A stretch of 64,000 nucleotides of DNA from Streptomyces sp. NBC_01775 (GTDB lineage: Bacteria; Actinomycetota; Actinomycetes; Streptomycetales; Streptomycetaceae), in NCBI RefSeq assembly GCF_035917675.1, contig NZ_CP109104.1, forward strand, positions 3,410,001-3,474,000, in the 5' to 3' direction. The notes under the pieces are model-generated. The model searched no databases and was not told the origin of the DNA. It was given only the letters and a program-made list of their open reading frames with translations. Numbering within the stretch: the first letter of the stretch is position 1; each line of letters starts with the position of its first letter. This document shows, in pieces, positions 15,300-25,538 of this stretch. The translations under genes and the position numbers were made by a program.

Positions 15300-17375
15300 C
15301 TAATGCTGAGCAGCGGCCCCGTCGCGGGGCGCGGGGATTTTCGCCGCCGGGGACGAGGCGAGCCCGTACTGCGCGGCCTGCGCGTCGAACATGCCCCGGT
15401 ACAGCCCGCCGCCCCGGCCCATGAGCTGCTCGTGGGTGCCGTGTTCGGCGATGTGCCCGCGATCCAGGACGTAGATGTGATCGGCGGAGGCGGTCGCGGC
15501 GAGCCGGTGGGTGACCAGCACCACCGCGACGCCGCTGTCGGCCAGGGTCCGCAGCCGGTCGAACGCCTCGATCTCGGCGTGCGGATCGAGCGCCGAGGTC
15601 GGCTCGTCGACCAGGAGGAACGGCGCGCCGCGATAGAGGCTGCGCGCCGTGCCCAGCTTCTGCCACTGTCCGCCCGAGAGCTGGACGCCGCGTTCGTACC
15701 CTTTGAAGACCATGGAGTCCCAGCCGTGCGGCAGGCCCTCGATCAGTTCGTCCACGTCGGCGGCGCGCGCCGCCTCCTTGACGTGGGCCATGTCCCGGGG
15801 ACGGTCCCCGGCGCCGATGGCGATGTTGGCGGCAGCCGTCATCTGCCAGTTCGGGAAGTCCTGCGTCAGCATCCCGACGGACCGGAAGATGTCGGCGCGG
15901 GCGGCCTCGCGCACCTCCACCCGTTCCCCGTCAGGCCCCGGACCCACCCACCACACGTCACCGCTGCCGGGCAGCAGCAGCCCGCCCAGGATCTTGGCCA
16001 GCGTGGACTTGCCGGAGCCGTTGGCGCCGACGAGCGCGGTCACCTCGCCCCGCCGTACGGACACGTCCACGCGGTGCAGCGCGGGCACCGTGGCGCCGGG
16101 GTAGGAGAAGGAGACATCCCGTACCTGGATCTCCCGTACCGGCGAGGGCAGCCGCTTGCCGGTCTGCGGGATGGCGTGCCGGGCCGCCAGCTTGGTGGCC
16201 TCCTCGGTGTCGCCGAGCCGGAGCATCTCCTCGTACATACGGTTGACCTGCTGCACCAGCGAGGTGAGCCGCCCGGTCGAGGTGCGAATGGCGACCACCG
16301 CGGTGCCGCCCACCGCCATCGGCAGGCCACCGCTGGTCAGCAGCCACCACAGCACCCCGTAACAGCCCAGGGACGCCAGACCGGAGAACGCGCCGGCAAC
16401 CAGGTCGGTCCGAGCCTGGGCCCGAGCCAGGCGGCGCTGCTCGGTCTCCATCAGCCCGGACATCTCCTCGTACCCGCGCAGCAGCAGCGAGCCCGCCGAA
16501 TGCGCCCGGATCTCCCCCGCGGCGTGCGGCAGCGTCAGGTACTGGAGCAGCGTGGCGACGGCCCGGCGGTGATCCACCCAGTGCCGTCGTGAGACGTACT
16601 CCCGGCGCGCCGAACGCACCGCTCCCCAGCCCTTGGGCAGCGCGATGGCCAGCAGCATCGGCAGCAGGGCCCAGTGCAGCGAGGCCAGCACGACGGCCGC
16701 GGCCACCATGCTGATCACGACGTTGGCGACCCCTACGGACAGGCCGAGCATGCGCCGTGCCGAGTCGGTGCCGAACTTTCCTGCCTCCAGGTGACGTTGG
16801 ACGTCCGGTCGCTCGGTCGCTGCGACTTCCACCTGAGTGATCGCCCGGTAGTAGCGGGTGGAGACGACTCGCTCGACCTGGGGCTCCAGCCGCCCGGACA
16901 TCGCCGTCGACCAGGCGGCCAGCAGCGCCGTGCCCACCGAGACGAGGGCCAGCAACGCGAGGGCCGGAAGCGAGTGCTGAAGCTTGTCGCCGGTCGGCCC
17001 GTTCGCGAACAGACTGCTGAGCACACCGTTGACAGCCACGAGCCCGAACGCGGCGGTCAAGCCCTGGCCGGTCTGCGCCACCACCACACCGGCCAACGCG
17101 CGCGGGTCGGAGCTCCAGCCGGCCCGCAGGACCACGCCCATCATGCGCGGCAGCGCGGCGGCCATGTGTACGAAGCGCAGGCGCGCCACCGCGCCCTCGT
17201 GCTCGACGAACGCGTCGTCCCAGCGCAGGCGCCCTCCGAACAGCTCTCGTTCCGCTGCCGAGACTCCGTCCGCAGCCGTGGGCCCCGAGCCCTCGCGCGG
17301 CTGCCCTTCCCGGCTCGGCTCGTCGATCGGGGCGGGGGCCGGCCCGGGACCACCCGCGCCGGCAGCCCGCCTCAT
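15300..17375 (-). CDS. lanT: ABC transporter, fused permease-ATPase (lanthipeptide exporter)
   Basis: A 691-residue half-transporter with an N-terminal membrane domain of about six helices (residues 75-390) and a C-terminal ATPase. The ATPase has Walker A GANGSGKST, the signature LSGGQ, Walker B FLLVDEP and a switch His in VTHR. There is no N-terminal C39 peptidase domain, so it should export the modified peptide without cutting the leader. The ATG follows AGGAGG. It is the first gene of the lanthipeptide cluster, 239 bases upstream of the precursor. Self-immunity by export is possible, since no LanFEG or LanI gene is visible. Confidence 0.9.
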   Translation of the reverse strand: MRRAAGAGGPGPAPAPIDEPSREGQPREGSGPTAADGVSAAERELFGGRLRWDDAFVEHEGAVARLRFVHMAAALPRMMGVVLRAGWSSDPRALAGVVVAQTGQGLTAAFGLVAVNGVLSSLFANGPTGDKLQHSLPALALLALVSVGTALLAAWSTAMSGRLEPQVERVVSTRYYRAITQVEVAATERPDVQRHLEAGKFGTDSARRMLGLSVGVANVVISMVAAAVVLASLHWALLPMLLAIALPKGWGAVRSARREYVSRRHWVDHRRAVATLLQYLTLPHAAGEIRAHSAGSLLLRGYEEMSGLMETEQRRLARAQARTDLVAGAFSGLASLGCYGVLWWLLTSGGLPMAVGGTAVVAIRTSTGRLTSLVQQVNRMYEEMLRLGDTEEATKLAARHAIPQTGKRLPSPVREIQVRDVSFSYPGATVPALHRVDVSVRRGEVTALVGANGSGKSTLAKILGGLLLPGSGDVWWVGPGPDGERVEVREAARADIFRSVGMLTQDFPNWQMTAAANIAIGAGDRPRDMAHVKEAARAADVDELIEGLPHGWDSMVFKGYERGVQLSGGQWQKLGTARSLYRGAPFLLVDEPTSALDPHAEIEAFDRLRTLADSGVAVVLVTHRLAATASADHIYVLDRGHIAEHGTHEQLMGRGGGLYRGMFDAQAAQYGLASSPAAKIPAPRDGAAAQH

Positions 17376-18087
17376 ATCGGCCTCCTGGACTCCTGGTGTG
17401 CCGCGCGACGTGCGGCGGTGTCCACCCGGAGTCGTTCACGTACGGCAAGACCGGTCGCGGGGGCGCGACTTGGGGTCACAGGACCTCCAGTTCGGGCGCG
17501 TCAGGGCATCGACGCCGGGATGTCGTGGGCGAAGCGGACTGCGGCTACGGGCACTTGAAGCACCGGGCCCCAGCCCACACTTCGGCCCGTGTCAGAACCC
17601 ATAGGCTTCGGAAGGTGCGAAGGTGCCCGAACGCCGCGGGGCCTCCCGGGCGGGGATCACCGTACTCACGCACCCGGAACAATTCGGAGCCGGGGGCTGC
17701 CAGTTCGACCGTACCCGCGGCACGGAACTCGACGTGCCGACGTGCCGACGTACCCGAGGCGCTCGGGGCTCAGGCCTGCTTCGCCCTCCATCGCAAGCGG
17801 GCCGGTCAGCCCCGCGCCCCCGAGCATGCCGCTGCCGGCCGCGGTGGAATCGTTCGACCTCGCCGTTGGCCTGCGGGTGGTAGGGCTGGACTCGCTTGTG
17901 GACGAGGCCGGCCGCGGCCGGAGTCCGGGTGAAGAGCTTGGCCGTGCAGCAGGAGCCGTTGTCGGTTTCCTGGTGGACGTGCACCGCCTCGATCCCCTGA
18001 CTGACCACCAGGTCGAGTCGGCGCAAATCCAGCGACCGGAAACCCCAACCTGCACCAAAGCATGTAAAAGAGCCTCTGCTCGAAATC
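17376..18087. other. Gene-poor junction between accessory cluster and core genes
   Basis: This 712-base stretch holds the transposase remnant and otherwise only short, unconserved reading frames. A minor 8-base tandem repeat (GACGTGCC-like, three copies) lies near 17731-17754. No tRNA, attachment site or integrase is seen. Confidence 0.6.
17800..18050 (-). pseudogene. Decayed IS481-type transposase fragment
   Basis: In one minus-strand frame (about 18026-17840) the reading HQETDNGSC, then HKRVQPYHPQANGEVERFHR, matches the second half of an IS481/IS3-type DDE integrase core, with the D of TDNG and the E of GEVERF as catalytic residues. Related sequence continues in a different frame, and the first catalytic Asp and the helix-turn-helix region are missing. 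No terminal repeats are visible. It marks a past insertion at the border between the lanthipeptide cluster and the core genes. Confidence 0.75.
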
Positions 18088-19176
<1,089 letters not shown>

Positions 19177-19275
19177 GTTGCGACTACTTCCCGTTGCCCC
19201 TGGCGGGGTCTTCCGTAGAGGGGTGGAGCGGACAGGCTCCCCAGTCTACGGGCGCTCCCCGTCCCCCTTTCCGGG

Positions 19276-19411
19276 CCTCGTGCCGGGCCCCCGTCCGGCC
19301 TCATGCCGGGCCCCCGCCAGGCCTCATGCCAGGCCCCCGCTGGCCTCGAACCTGACCCCCGTCCGGCCTCATACCTGGCCCCCGCCTGCCTCGTCCGTGC
19401 TCCATCCGGCC
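19276..19411. repeat. Degenerate 22-23-bp tandem repeat, six copies
   Basis: Copies starting CCTC at 19276, 19299, 19322, 19344, 19367 and 19389 follow the pattern CCTCATGCCGGGCCCCCG with drift. The array lies in the divergent gap between ychF and the DUF6542 gene, which has no other gene. It resembles in period, not sequence, the array at 21324-21482. Confidence 0.75.
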
Positions 19412-19509
19412 CCCTCCGGACCCCCAGGACCACCGGCGACGTCACGGCGTTGGCGGATATCGCGTGTCCATGACGCCTGGTGGGCGGACACACCCCCTAC
19501 CGTGGCCAG

Positions 19510-20190
19510 GTGGAGCAACACAGCGCGCGCACGACCCAGCAGGACCCGCACGGCGACGGCACCCGGGACGCCCCGGCCCGGCGCGGCTCGCGGCTGCCGC
19601 ACCCGGCGCCCCCCGCACACGAACGCGAGCCCCAACGCGAGGGGTACGAAGTCGGGCGACAGGCCGTCGCCACGTACGGCGCCCGACGCGACTCCACGTC
19701 CCGGGCCGCTGACGAGCGCGCCCCTTCGCGCGGTTCCTCGCGCGCCTCCGGGCGCCCGTCCGCCGAGTCGGGAGCCCGGCCCGCGCCCCGGCTGACGGGC
19801 CTGGGCACCGGGGTGTTCGCCGGGCTGCTGATGATGCTGTTCGGCTGGCTGGAGGGCGCGCTGTTCGACGGGGCGCCCGCCTTCTACGGGGTCCTCTTCG
19901 TACTGGTCTGCGCCGTGGCGGCGCTGTGGGTGAGGCCCGCCGAGCTGTACGCGGCGCCGGTCATCGCCCCGCTCGCGTACACCGTGGGCCAGTTCTTCGC
20001 CGGTGGCTCCGGCGAAGGGCTGACGGGAGTGCTCCAGAACGTCTTCACCAGCCTCGCGCTGCACGCGGCCTGGCTCTACGCGGGGACGCTCACCGCCGCG
20101 CTGATCGTGCTCGTGCGAAAGGCGGTGCTGGCCGTCCGGCAACGGCGGCAGCGGCGCGAGGCCGTCCAGCAGCGCCCCGAGGGGCGTTAG
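19510..20190 (+). CDS. DUF6542 family membrane protein
   Basis: A protein of about 226 residues. The first 100 are disordered and rich in Arg, Gly, Ser and Pro. The remainder has four hydrophobic helices beginning LTGLGTGVFAGLLMMLFGWL, the typical DUF6542 layout. A basic C-terminus (RQRRQRREAVQQ) follows. Function is unknown. Its position between ychF and ispH is conserved in actinobacteria. GTG at 19510 is chosen because it gives a start close to the family's; GTG at 19480 in the same frame is also possible, and neither has a strong ribosome binding site. Confidence 0.85.
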   Translation: MEQHSARTTQQDPHGDGTRDAPARRGSRLPHPAPPAHEREPQREGYEVGRQAVATYGARRDSTSRAADERAPSRGSSRASGRPSAESGARPAPRLTGLGTGVFAGLLMMLFGWLEGALFDGAPAFYGVLFVLVCAVAALWVRPAELYAAPVIAPLAYTVGQFFAGGSGEGLTGVLQNVFTSLALHAAWLYAGTLTAALIVLVRKAVLAVRQRRQRREAVQQRPEGR

Positions 20191-20245
20191 CGCCCTCAAT
20201 CAGGGGCGTCGGCCGGGTCCCCCGTCCGCCGCCCCGGGCCCCACG

Positions 20246-20274
20246 CCCCGGGCCCCACCAAGGGAGGCCCGGGG
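20246..20274. terminator. Bidirectional terminator between DUF6542 and ispH
   Basis: A 9-bp stem (CCCCGGGCC/GGCCCGGGG) around an 11-base loop lies in the 97-base gap between converging stops. A second CCCCGGGCC just upstream gives an alternative left arm. Confidence 0.7.
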
Positions 20275-20287
20275 GGAGGCGTACGGG

Positions 20288-21277
20288 TCAGGCTCCGGCA
20301 GCCGCGCCCTTGCCCGCCGCCTCGGCGCGCAGGTCGCGGCGCAGCTCCTTGGGGAGCGAGAACTGCATGTGCTCGTCCACCGGCTTGACGATCTCCACGT
20401 CCTCCCAGCCGCGCTGCGCGAGCCACTCCAGGACGCCGTCGACCAGCACCTCGGGCACCGACGCGCCGGAGGAGAGACCGACGGTCTCCACGCCCTCCAG
20501 CCACGCCTCCTCGATCTCGTCGGCGCTGTCCACCAGGTGGCCGTCCTTGGCGCCGTGGGTGAGCGCGGTCTCGACCAGGCGGACGGAGTTGGAGGAGTTC
20601 TTGGAGCCGACGACGAGCACCAGGTCGGCGCCGGCCGCGACCTGCTTGATCGCGGTCTGACGGTTCTGTGTGGCGTAGCAGATGTCGTCGCTGGGGGGCG
20701 AGAGGAGGTTCGGGTAGCGGCCCTGGAGCGCGTCGACCGTCTCCATCGTCTCGTCCACCGACAAGGTGGTCTGGGAGAGCCACACGACCTTCTCGGGGTC
20801 GCGGACCTCGACGTTCGCCACGTCCTCGGGGCCGTCGACCAGGGTGATGTGCTCGGGGGCCTCGCCGCTGGTGCCGATGACCTCCTCGTGCCCCTCGTGG
20901 CCGATCAGGAGGATGTCGTAGTCCTCCTTGGCGTAGCGCACGGCCTCCTTGTGGACCTTGGTGACCAGGGGGCAGGTGGCGTCGATGGTGGCGAGCTTGC
21001 CGCGCTCGGCCTCCTCGTGGACGGCGGGCGCGACCCCGTGCGCGGAGAAGATGACGATCTCGCCCTCGGGGACCTCCTCCGTCTCCTCGACGAAGACCGC
21101 GCCCTTCTTCTCCAGGGTCCTGACGACGTACTTGTTGTGAACGATCTCGTGGCGGACGTAGATCGGAGCGCCGTATTGCTCCAGCGCCTTCTCGACAGCG
21201 ATCACGGCTCGGTCCACGCCGGCGCAATAGCCGCGCGGGGCGGCGAGGAGGACACGGCGGGCGGGCGTTCCAGTCAT
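20288..21277 (-). CDS. ispH: 4-hydroxy-3-methylbut-2-enyl diphosphate reductase (IspH/LytB)
   Basis: A 329-residue iron-sulfur enzyme catalysing the last step of the MEP isoprenoid pathway, HMBPP to IPP and DMAPP. The three cluster-binding cysteines are in [15 protein letters not shown] and ICYATQNRQ. The substrate-binding SSNS-type motif is present as NSSNS. The ATG at 21277 (MTGTPARR) has a GGAG three bases upstream; the upstream open frame only reads through the 23-bp tandem repeats and is not coding. A Z-prenyltransferase that uses the products is encoded at 57.6-58.3 kb. Confidence 0.97.
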   Translation of the reverse strand: MTGTPARRVLLAAPRGYCAGVDRAVIAVEKALEQYGAPIYVRHEIVHNKYVVRTLEKKGAVFVEETEEVPEGEIVIFSAHGVAPAVHEEAERGKLATIDATCPLVTKVHKEAVRYAKEDYDILLIGHEGHEEVIGTSGEAPEHITLVDGPEDVANVEVRDPEKVVWLSQTTLSVDETMETVDALQGRYPNLLSPPSDDICYATQNRQTAIKQVAAGADLVLVVGSKNSSNSVRLVETALTHGAKDGHLVDSADEIEEAWLEGVETVGLSSGASVPEVLVDGVLEWLAQRGWEDVEIVKPVDEHMQFSLPKELRRDLRAEAAGKGAAAGA

Positions 21278-21323
21278 GGCTCCATCGTAAGGGCGTGGCG
21301 TACGGAGCCGGTCGCGCCGGGCA

Positions 21324-21482
21324 GCCACGGCGATCGGTGCGGTACGCCACAGCGGTCGGTGCGGCACGCCACGGCGGTCGGTGCCGGGCAGCCACGGCGG
21401 TCGGTGCCGGGCAGCCACGGCGGTCGGTGCCGGGCAGCCACGGCGGTCGGTGCCGGGCAGCCACGGCGGCGCCGGGGGTCCA
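21324..21482. repeat. 22-23-bp tandem repeat, about seven copies
   Basis: Units starting GCCACGG-like at 21324, 21346, 21368, 21391, 21414, 21437 and 21460 follow GCCACGGCGGTCGGTGCCGG. The last four are identical. The array fills the divergent gap between ispH and an APC permease. Because the period is not a multiple of three it is unlikely to be coding, although frames stay open through it. Confidence 0.9.
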
Positions 21483-21516
21483 CGGTCCGGGTCGTCTTTT
21501 GGGGCAAGCTGGCCCC

Positions 21517-22929
21517 ATGCCTGGAGCCCGCTCGCGCACAGCCTCGATCCTCGGTGCCGGCACGGGCGGAGGTCTGAGGCGGAGCCTCACCCTCCGTGAC
21601 CTGATCGTCTACGGGCTGCTGTTCATCGCGCCCATGGCTCCCGTGGGTATCTACGGCGCGCTGGACGCCCGCAGCCGCGGCGTGGTGCCGCTGGTGTACG
21701 TGGTCGCGACGCTGGCCATGTCCTTCACGGCCTACTCGTACGCCCGGATGATCCACACCGTGCCGCAGGCCGGCTCCGTCTACGCCTACGCGCGTGCCGG
21801 GCTCGGGCACGGCGCCGGTTTCGTGGCGGGGTGGATGATGATGCTCGACTACCTGCTCATCCCGGCCGTGGCCTACCTCTTCTCCGGCATCGCCATGGCG
21901 CAGCTCGTGCCCGAGGTGGACCAGTGGATCTGGACGGCCATCGCGGTGGTGGTCACGACGGCGCTCAACCTCTCGGGGGTGCGCCGGGCGGCGCTGGTGG
22001 GGTTCCTGGTGCTGGCGATGGAGATCGTCGTACTGCTGGTGTTCGTCGCGGCGGCGCTGGTGGTGCTGGCGCAGGACGGGCCCGAGCGCGGCTGGCTCTC
22101 GCCGCTGACGGGCGATCAGAGCTTCTCGCTGACGGCGCTGCTGAGCGCGGTCTCGGTCGCCGTCCTCTCGTTCCTGGGCTTCGACGCCATCGCCAACTTC
22201 AGCGAGGAGGCGCTCGGCGGCAAGGAGGGCGCTCCCTCGATGGTGGCGCGGGCCCTGGTGTGGTGCCTGATCGCGACGGGCGTCCTCTTCGTCGTCCAGA
22301 CGTATCTGGCGGCGCTGCTCTCGGACGAGTCCTCGCGCCATCTCGCCGACGATCCGGCGGCGCAGGGCGCCGCCTTCTACACGGCGGTCGAATCGGCGGT
22401 CGGCGGCTGGCTGAAGACGACCGTCGCGGTCAGCAAGGCCATCGGTGCCGCCTTCGCGGCGCTCGCCGGTCAGGCGGCGGCCTCCCGGCTGCTGTTCGCG
22501 ATGGCCAGGGACGGGCGGCTGCCGCGCGTCCTGGGCGTGGTGAGCCCGCGTACCGGGGTGCCGTGGCGGGCGCTGCTGCTGAGCGCGGTGCTGACGATGG
22601 GCGCCGCGGTGTGGGCGGCGCGCGCGGCCGAGGGGCTGGACCGGCTGGTGTCGATCGTCGACATCGGCGCGCTGTTCGCCTTCGGGATGCTGCACCTGTC
22701 GGTGATGGGCTACTACGGGCTGCGCAGGGGCGCGCCGGAGCACCGGATGAGTGTGCTGCGGGACTGGGTGGTGCCCCTCGTGGGGCTCGCGATCATCGTC
22801 GCGGTGATCGTCACGGCCAACCGCGAGGCGCACTGGGTCGGCCTGGTCTGGCTGGCGCTCGCCCTGCTCGCGCTGCTGGTGCTGCGACGGCGGGACGCCG
22901 TGGCGGACGGCCGGGGCCCGGACCACTGA
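21517..22929 (+). CDS. APC superfamily amino acid permease
   Basis: A 470-residue polytopic protein with about twelve helices. The first helix ([19 protein letters not shown]) and the region around [14 protein letters not shown] are typical of the amino acid-polyamine-organocation family. The ATG at 21517 removes a repeat-encoded extension. Its end, with CCCGGACCACTGACGG, is repeated about 30 bases downstream, a small duplication of the stop region. Substrate unknown; it is unlike the permease at 971-2323 apart from the superfamily fold. Confidence 0.9.
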   Translation: MPGARSRTASILGAGTGGGLRRSLTLRDLIVYGLLFIAPMAPVGIYGALDARSRGVVPLVYVVATLAMSFTAYSYARMIHTVPQAGSVYAYARAGLGHGAGFVAGWMMMLDYLLIPAVAYLFSGIAMAQLVPEVDQWIWTAIAVVVTTALNLSGVRRAALVGFLVLAMEIVVLLVFVAAALVVLAQDGPERGWLSPLTGDQSFSLTALLSAVSVAVLSFLGFDAIANFSEEALGGKEGAPSMVARALVWCLIATGVLFVVQTYLAALLSDESSRHLADDPAAQGAAFYTAVESAVGGWLKTTVAVSKAIGAAFAALAGQAAASRLLFAMARDGRLPRVLGVVSPRTGVPWRALLLSAVLTMGAAVWAARAAEGLDRLVSIVDIGALFAFGMLHLSVMGYYGLRRGAPEHRMSVLRDWVVPLVGLAIIVAVIVTANREAHWVGLVWLALALLALLVLRRRDAVADGRGPDH

Positions 22930-23058
22930 CGGGCCGCGGACAGCCGGGACCCGGACCACTGACGGCCAGGACCCACAGCGGTGACAGGCCGCGGGCCGGG
23001 ACGAGCCGCGGGGCCGGGACGGCCCCGGGCTGTCGGTGGCAGGGCCTAGCCTTCTCGT

Positions 23059-24273
23059 ATGGCTCTCACCACGTCCGCCGAGGCTCCGATCCCCGTCAGC
23101 GAGGTGTCCCGGATGATCCGGGGCTGGATCGACCGGCTCGGCGCCGTGTGGGTGGAGGGCCAGATCATCCAGCTCTCCCCCAGACCTGGCGCCGGGATGG
23201 TCTTCCTGACGCTGCGCGACCCCTCCCGCGAGGTCTCGCTGAGCGTCACCTGCTTCCGGCAGGTGTACGAGCAGGTCAAGGACGTCATCAGCGAGGGCAC
23301 GCGCGTGGTCGTGCACGCGAAGCCGGAGTGGTACGAGAAGACGGGCCGGCTCTCGCTGCGCGCCGCCGAGATCCGCCCGGTGGGGGTGGGCGAGCTGCTG
23401 GCCCGTCTGGAGCGGCTGCGCAAGGCGCTGGCGGCCGAGGGGCTGTTCGCCGCCGAGCGCAAGAAGCGGCTGCCGTTCCTGCCGCGCCGCATAGGGCTGA
23501 TCACGGGCCGCGCCTCGGACGCGGAGCGGGATGTGCTGCACACCGCGCGGGAGCGCTGGCCCGCCGTCCGCTTCGAGGTGCGCAACACCGCCGTGCAGGG
23601 GGCGTACGCGGTCTCGCAGGTCATCGAGGCGCTCCAGGAGCTGGACGCGCGCGACGACGTGGACGTGATCATCGTGACGCGCGGCGGCGGCGGGATGGAG
23701 GACCTGCTGCCGTTCTCGGACGAGCGCCTGGTGCGGGCCGTCGCCGCGGCGCGCACGCCCGTGGTCTCCGCGATCGGGCACGAGGCGGACGCGCCGCTGC
23801 TGGACCTGGTCGCCGACGTGCGCTCGCGCACCCCCACGCACGCCGCGAAGGACACGGTGCCGGACGTGGGCGAGGAGCACGAGCGCGTGCGCGGGCTGCG
23901 CGAGCGCGCCTGGCGGGTGATCAAAGGCAGGCTGGATCGCGAGGAGCGGGGCCTGGCGGACGTGATGAGCAGACCGGCGATGGCCGACCCGTACGCCATG
24001 GTGGAGGACCGCGCGGAGAACGTCTCCGCGCTGCTCGACCGCTCCCGCCGGGTGCTGGACCACCGGCTGGCGCGGGCCGAGGACGCGCTGGCGCACACCC
24101 ACGCGCGGGTCGTCGCGCTGTCTCCGGCCGCGACGCTCCAGCGGGGCTACGCCGTTCTCCAGCGCGAGGACGGCCACGTCGTCAGGGACGCCGAGGGGGT
24201 CGCCGAGGGCGACAAACTGCGGGCGCGGGTGGCCGAGGGAGAGTTCGGCGTCACTGTCACACCGCGCGCATAG
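23059..24273 (+). CDS. xseA: Exodeoxyribonuclease VII large subunit
   Basis: A 404-residue subunit of ExoVII, which degrades single-stranded DNA. An N-terminal OB-fold (about residues 10-110, with VWVEGQI and VFLTLRD) is followed by the catalytic domain. That domain has the conserved [26 protein letters not shown] and SAIGHEAD motifs, then a long coiled coil and a C-terminal beta hairpin. Length is standard. The small subunit gene begins nine bases after the stop, so they form an operon. Confidence 0.97.
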   Translation: MALTTSAEAPIPVSEVSRMIRGWIDRLGAVWVEGQIIQLSPRPGAGMVFLTLRDPSREVSLSVTCFRQVYEQVKDVISEGTRVVVHAKPEWYEKTGRLSLRAAEIRPVGVGELLARLERLRKALAAEGLFAAERKKRLPFLPRRIGLITGRASDAERDVLHTARERWPAVRFEVRNTAVQGAYAVSQVIEALQELDARDDVDVIIVTRGGGGMEDLLPFSDERLVRAVAAARTPVVSAIGHEADAPLLDLVADVRSRTPTHAAKDTVPDVGEEHERVRGLRERAWRVIKGRLDREERGLADVMSRPAMADPYAMVEDRAENVSALLDRSRRVLDHRLARAEDALAHTHARVVALSPAATLQRGYAVLQREDGHVVRDAEGVAEGDKLRARVAEGEFGVTVTPRA

Positions 24274-24282
24274 GCTGGTCGC

Positions 24283-24585
24283 ATGACGACGGAAACGGAA
24301 GGCCGGGCGGCAGCGGACTCCCCCTCGGCGGCTGCCGCCGAGCGGGACGCGCTCAGCTATGAGCAGGCGCGGGCCGAGCTGGTCGAGGTCGTGCAGCGCC
24401 TGGAGTCGGGCGGCTCCACGCTGGAGGAGTCGCTGGAGCTGTGGGAGCGCGGCGAGGAGCTGGCCGGCATCTGCCGCGAATGGCTGGAGGGGGCGCGGGC
24501 CCGCCTGGACGCGGTGCTGGAGGAGGAAGCGGAAGAGGACGAGGGCGAGGACGACGAGGCGCCGGGGGCGGACGGACCCGTCTGA
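24283..24585 (+). CDS. xseB: Exodeoxyribonuclease VII small subunit
   Basis: A 100-residue protein. Residues about 23-75 form the family's two-helix unit ([20 protein letters not shown], then [14 protein letters not shown]). The C-terminal 20 residues are highly acidic. It binds the coiled coil of XseA. Translation is probably coupled to xseA, given the nine-base gap. Confidence 0.95.
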   Translation: MTTETEGRAAADSPSAAAAERDALSYEQARAELVEVVQRLESGGSTLEESLELWERGEELAGICREWLEGARARLDAVLEEEAEEDEGEDDEAPGADGPV

Positions 24586-24636
24586 CGAAGCCGGCCAGGG
24601 GACGGCGAGCCCGGACGCTCACGCCGCCCTCGCGCC

Positions 24637-24668
24637 GCCGGGCAGCCGGGCAGCCGGGCAGCCGGGCA
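24637..24668. repeat. 8-bp tandem repeat, four copies
   Basis: Four exact copies of GCCGGGCA lie between xseB and the nitroreductase gene. This is a short slippage-prone tract in non-coding DNA. Confidence 0.9.
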
Positions 24669-24703
24669 GCCGCAAGTGGGACGTAGGCCACTGACCGATC
24701 TGA

Positions 24704-24735
24704 TTCAACGTTGAACAAGTGCTCCGTACACTTGT
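24704..24735. promoter_or_regulatory. Candidate operator: palindrome plus inverted repeat
   Basis: A perfect palindrome TTCAACGTTGAA (24704-24715) abuts an inverted repeat ACAAGTG-N7-CACTTGT (24715-24735). Both lie 45-75 bases upstream of the nitroreductase start, in AT-richer DNA than the surroundings. The arrangement suggests a MarR- or TetR-type repressor site, but no adjacent regulator gene is present. Confidence 0.6.
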
Positions 24736-24778
24736 CTGTGCACCCCGATCGTCGTCAGAAAAGGCAAGGCACCGCTCT

Positions 24779-25372
24779 ATGACACTCGTCCTCGACCCCG
24801 CAGCCCAGGATCTCCTCTTCCGTGAGGCCCACACGGCCAAAACGTTCACCGAAGAGCCGGTCACCGAGGAGCAGGTCCAGGCGATCTACGATCTCGTGAA
24901 GTACGGCCCCACGGCCTTCAACCAGTCGCCGCTGCGCGTCACGCTGCTGCGCACCGCCGAGGGCCGGGAGCGGCTGCTCGCGCACATGGCCGAGGGCAAC
25001 CGCCCCAAGACCAGCGCGGCCCCGCTCACCGCCGTCCTCTCCTACGACCTGGACTTCCACGAGCGGCTGCCCGAGCTGTTCCCCCACGCCCCGCACATCA
25101 AGGACGCCTTCTTCTCCGAGGAGCCCGTCCGCGAATCGGCGGCCAGCTTCAACGCCGCGCTCCAGGCCGGCTACTTCCTCCTCGGCGTGCGCGCCGCCGG
25201 CCTGGCCGCCGGGCCGATGACCGGCTTCGACCCCGGGGGCCTCGACAAGGAGTTCTTCGGCGACGGACGCCAGCGCGCGCTGATGGTCGTCAACATCGGC
25301 AAGCCGGGTCCCGACGCCTTCTCGCCGCGCTCGCCGCGCCTGGCCTACGACGACGTGGTCACCGTCCTTTGA
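24779..25372 (+). CDS. Nitroreductase-family protein, RutE-like malonic semialdehyde reductase
   Basis: A 197-residue FMN-dependent oxidoreductase. The N-terminal region with KYGPTAFNQSPLR and the C-terminal GFDPGGLDKEFF match the RutE/HadB-like subgroup of nitroreductases, annotated as malonic semialdehyde reductase. No other rut genes are nearby, so the physiological substrate is uncertain. The ATG gives MTLVLDP; an upstream in-frame start runs into the operator-like palindromes and is not favoured. Two hairpins follow the stop. Confidence 0.88.
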   Translation: MTLVLDPAAQDLLFREAHTAKTFTEEPVTEEQVQAIYDLVKYGPTAFNQSPLRVTLLRTAEGRERLLAHMAEGNRPKTSAAPLTAVLSYDLDFHERLPELFPHAPHIKDAFFSEEPVRESAASFNAALQAGYFLLGVRAAGLAAGPMTGFDPGGLDKEFFGDGRQRALMVVNIGKPGPDAFSPRSPRLAYDDVVTVL

Positions 25373-25391
25373 CGGTCGCACCCCGACGCCC

Positions 25392-25416
25392 CTCCCGGAG
25401 CCGACGGCTCCGGGAG
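25392..25416 (+). terminator. Terminator 1 after the nitroreductase gene
   Basis: A perfect 11-bp stem CTCCCGGAGCC/GGCTCCGGGAG with a GAC loop, 19 bases past the stop. Confidence 0.8.
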
Positions 25417-25423
25417 CAGACCG

Positions 25424-25455
25424 CCCCCCGCGCGAATCCCCCCTCGCGCGGGGGG
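25424..25455 (+). terminator. Terminator 2 after the nitroreductase gene
   Basis: A perfect 12-bp stem CCCCCCGCGCGA/TCGCGCGGGGGG with an 8-base loop, followed by CTTCCCCTTTT, the closest thing to a classical T-tract in this window. It may also serve the converging DUF4245 gene. Confidence 0.88.
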
Positions 25456-25538
25456 CTTCCCCTTTTGCGGCCCTTTTCAGGTCTTTTCCGGCGATCCGGC
25501 GATCGGCTTCCAGCGATCCGGCGATCGGCGCCCGGAGG

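Noticed and set aside
21324..21482. CRISPR-like array
   Set aside because: The units are back-to-back with no unique spacers, and no cas genes are present; it is a minisatellite.
21274..24177. 967-codon minus-strand open frame over the permease and xseA
   Set aside because: It is antisense to two recognised genes, gives low-complexity Arg/His/Gln sequence with no family match, and begins and ends without features.
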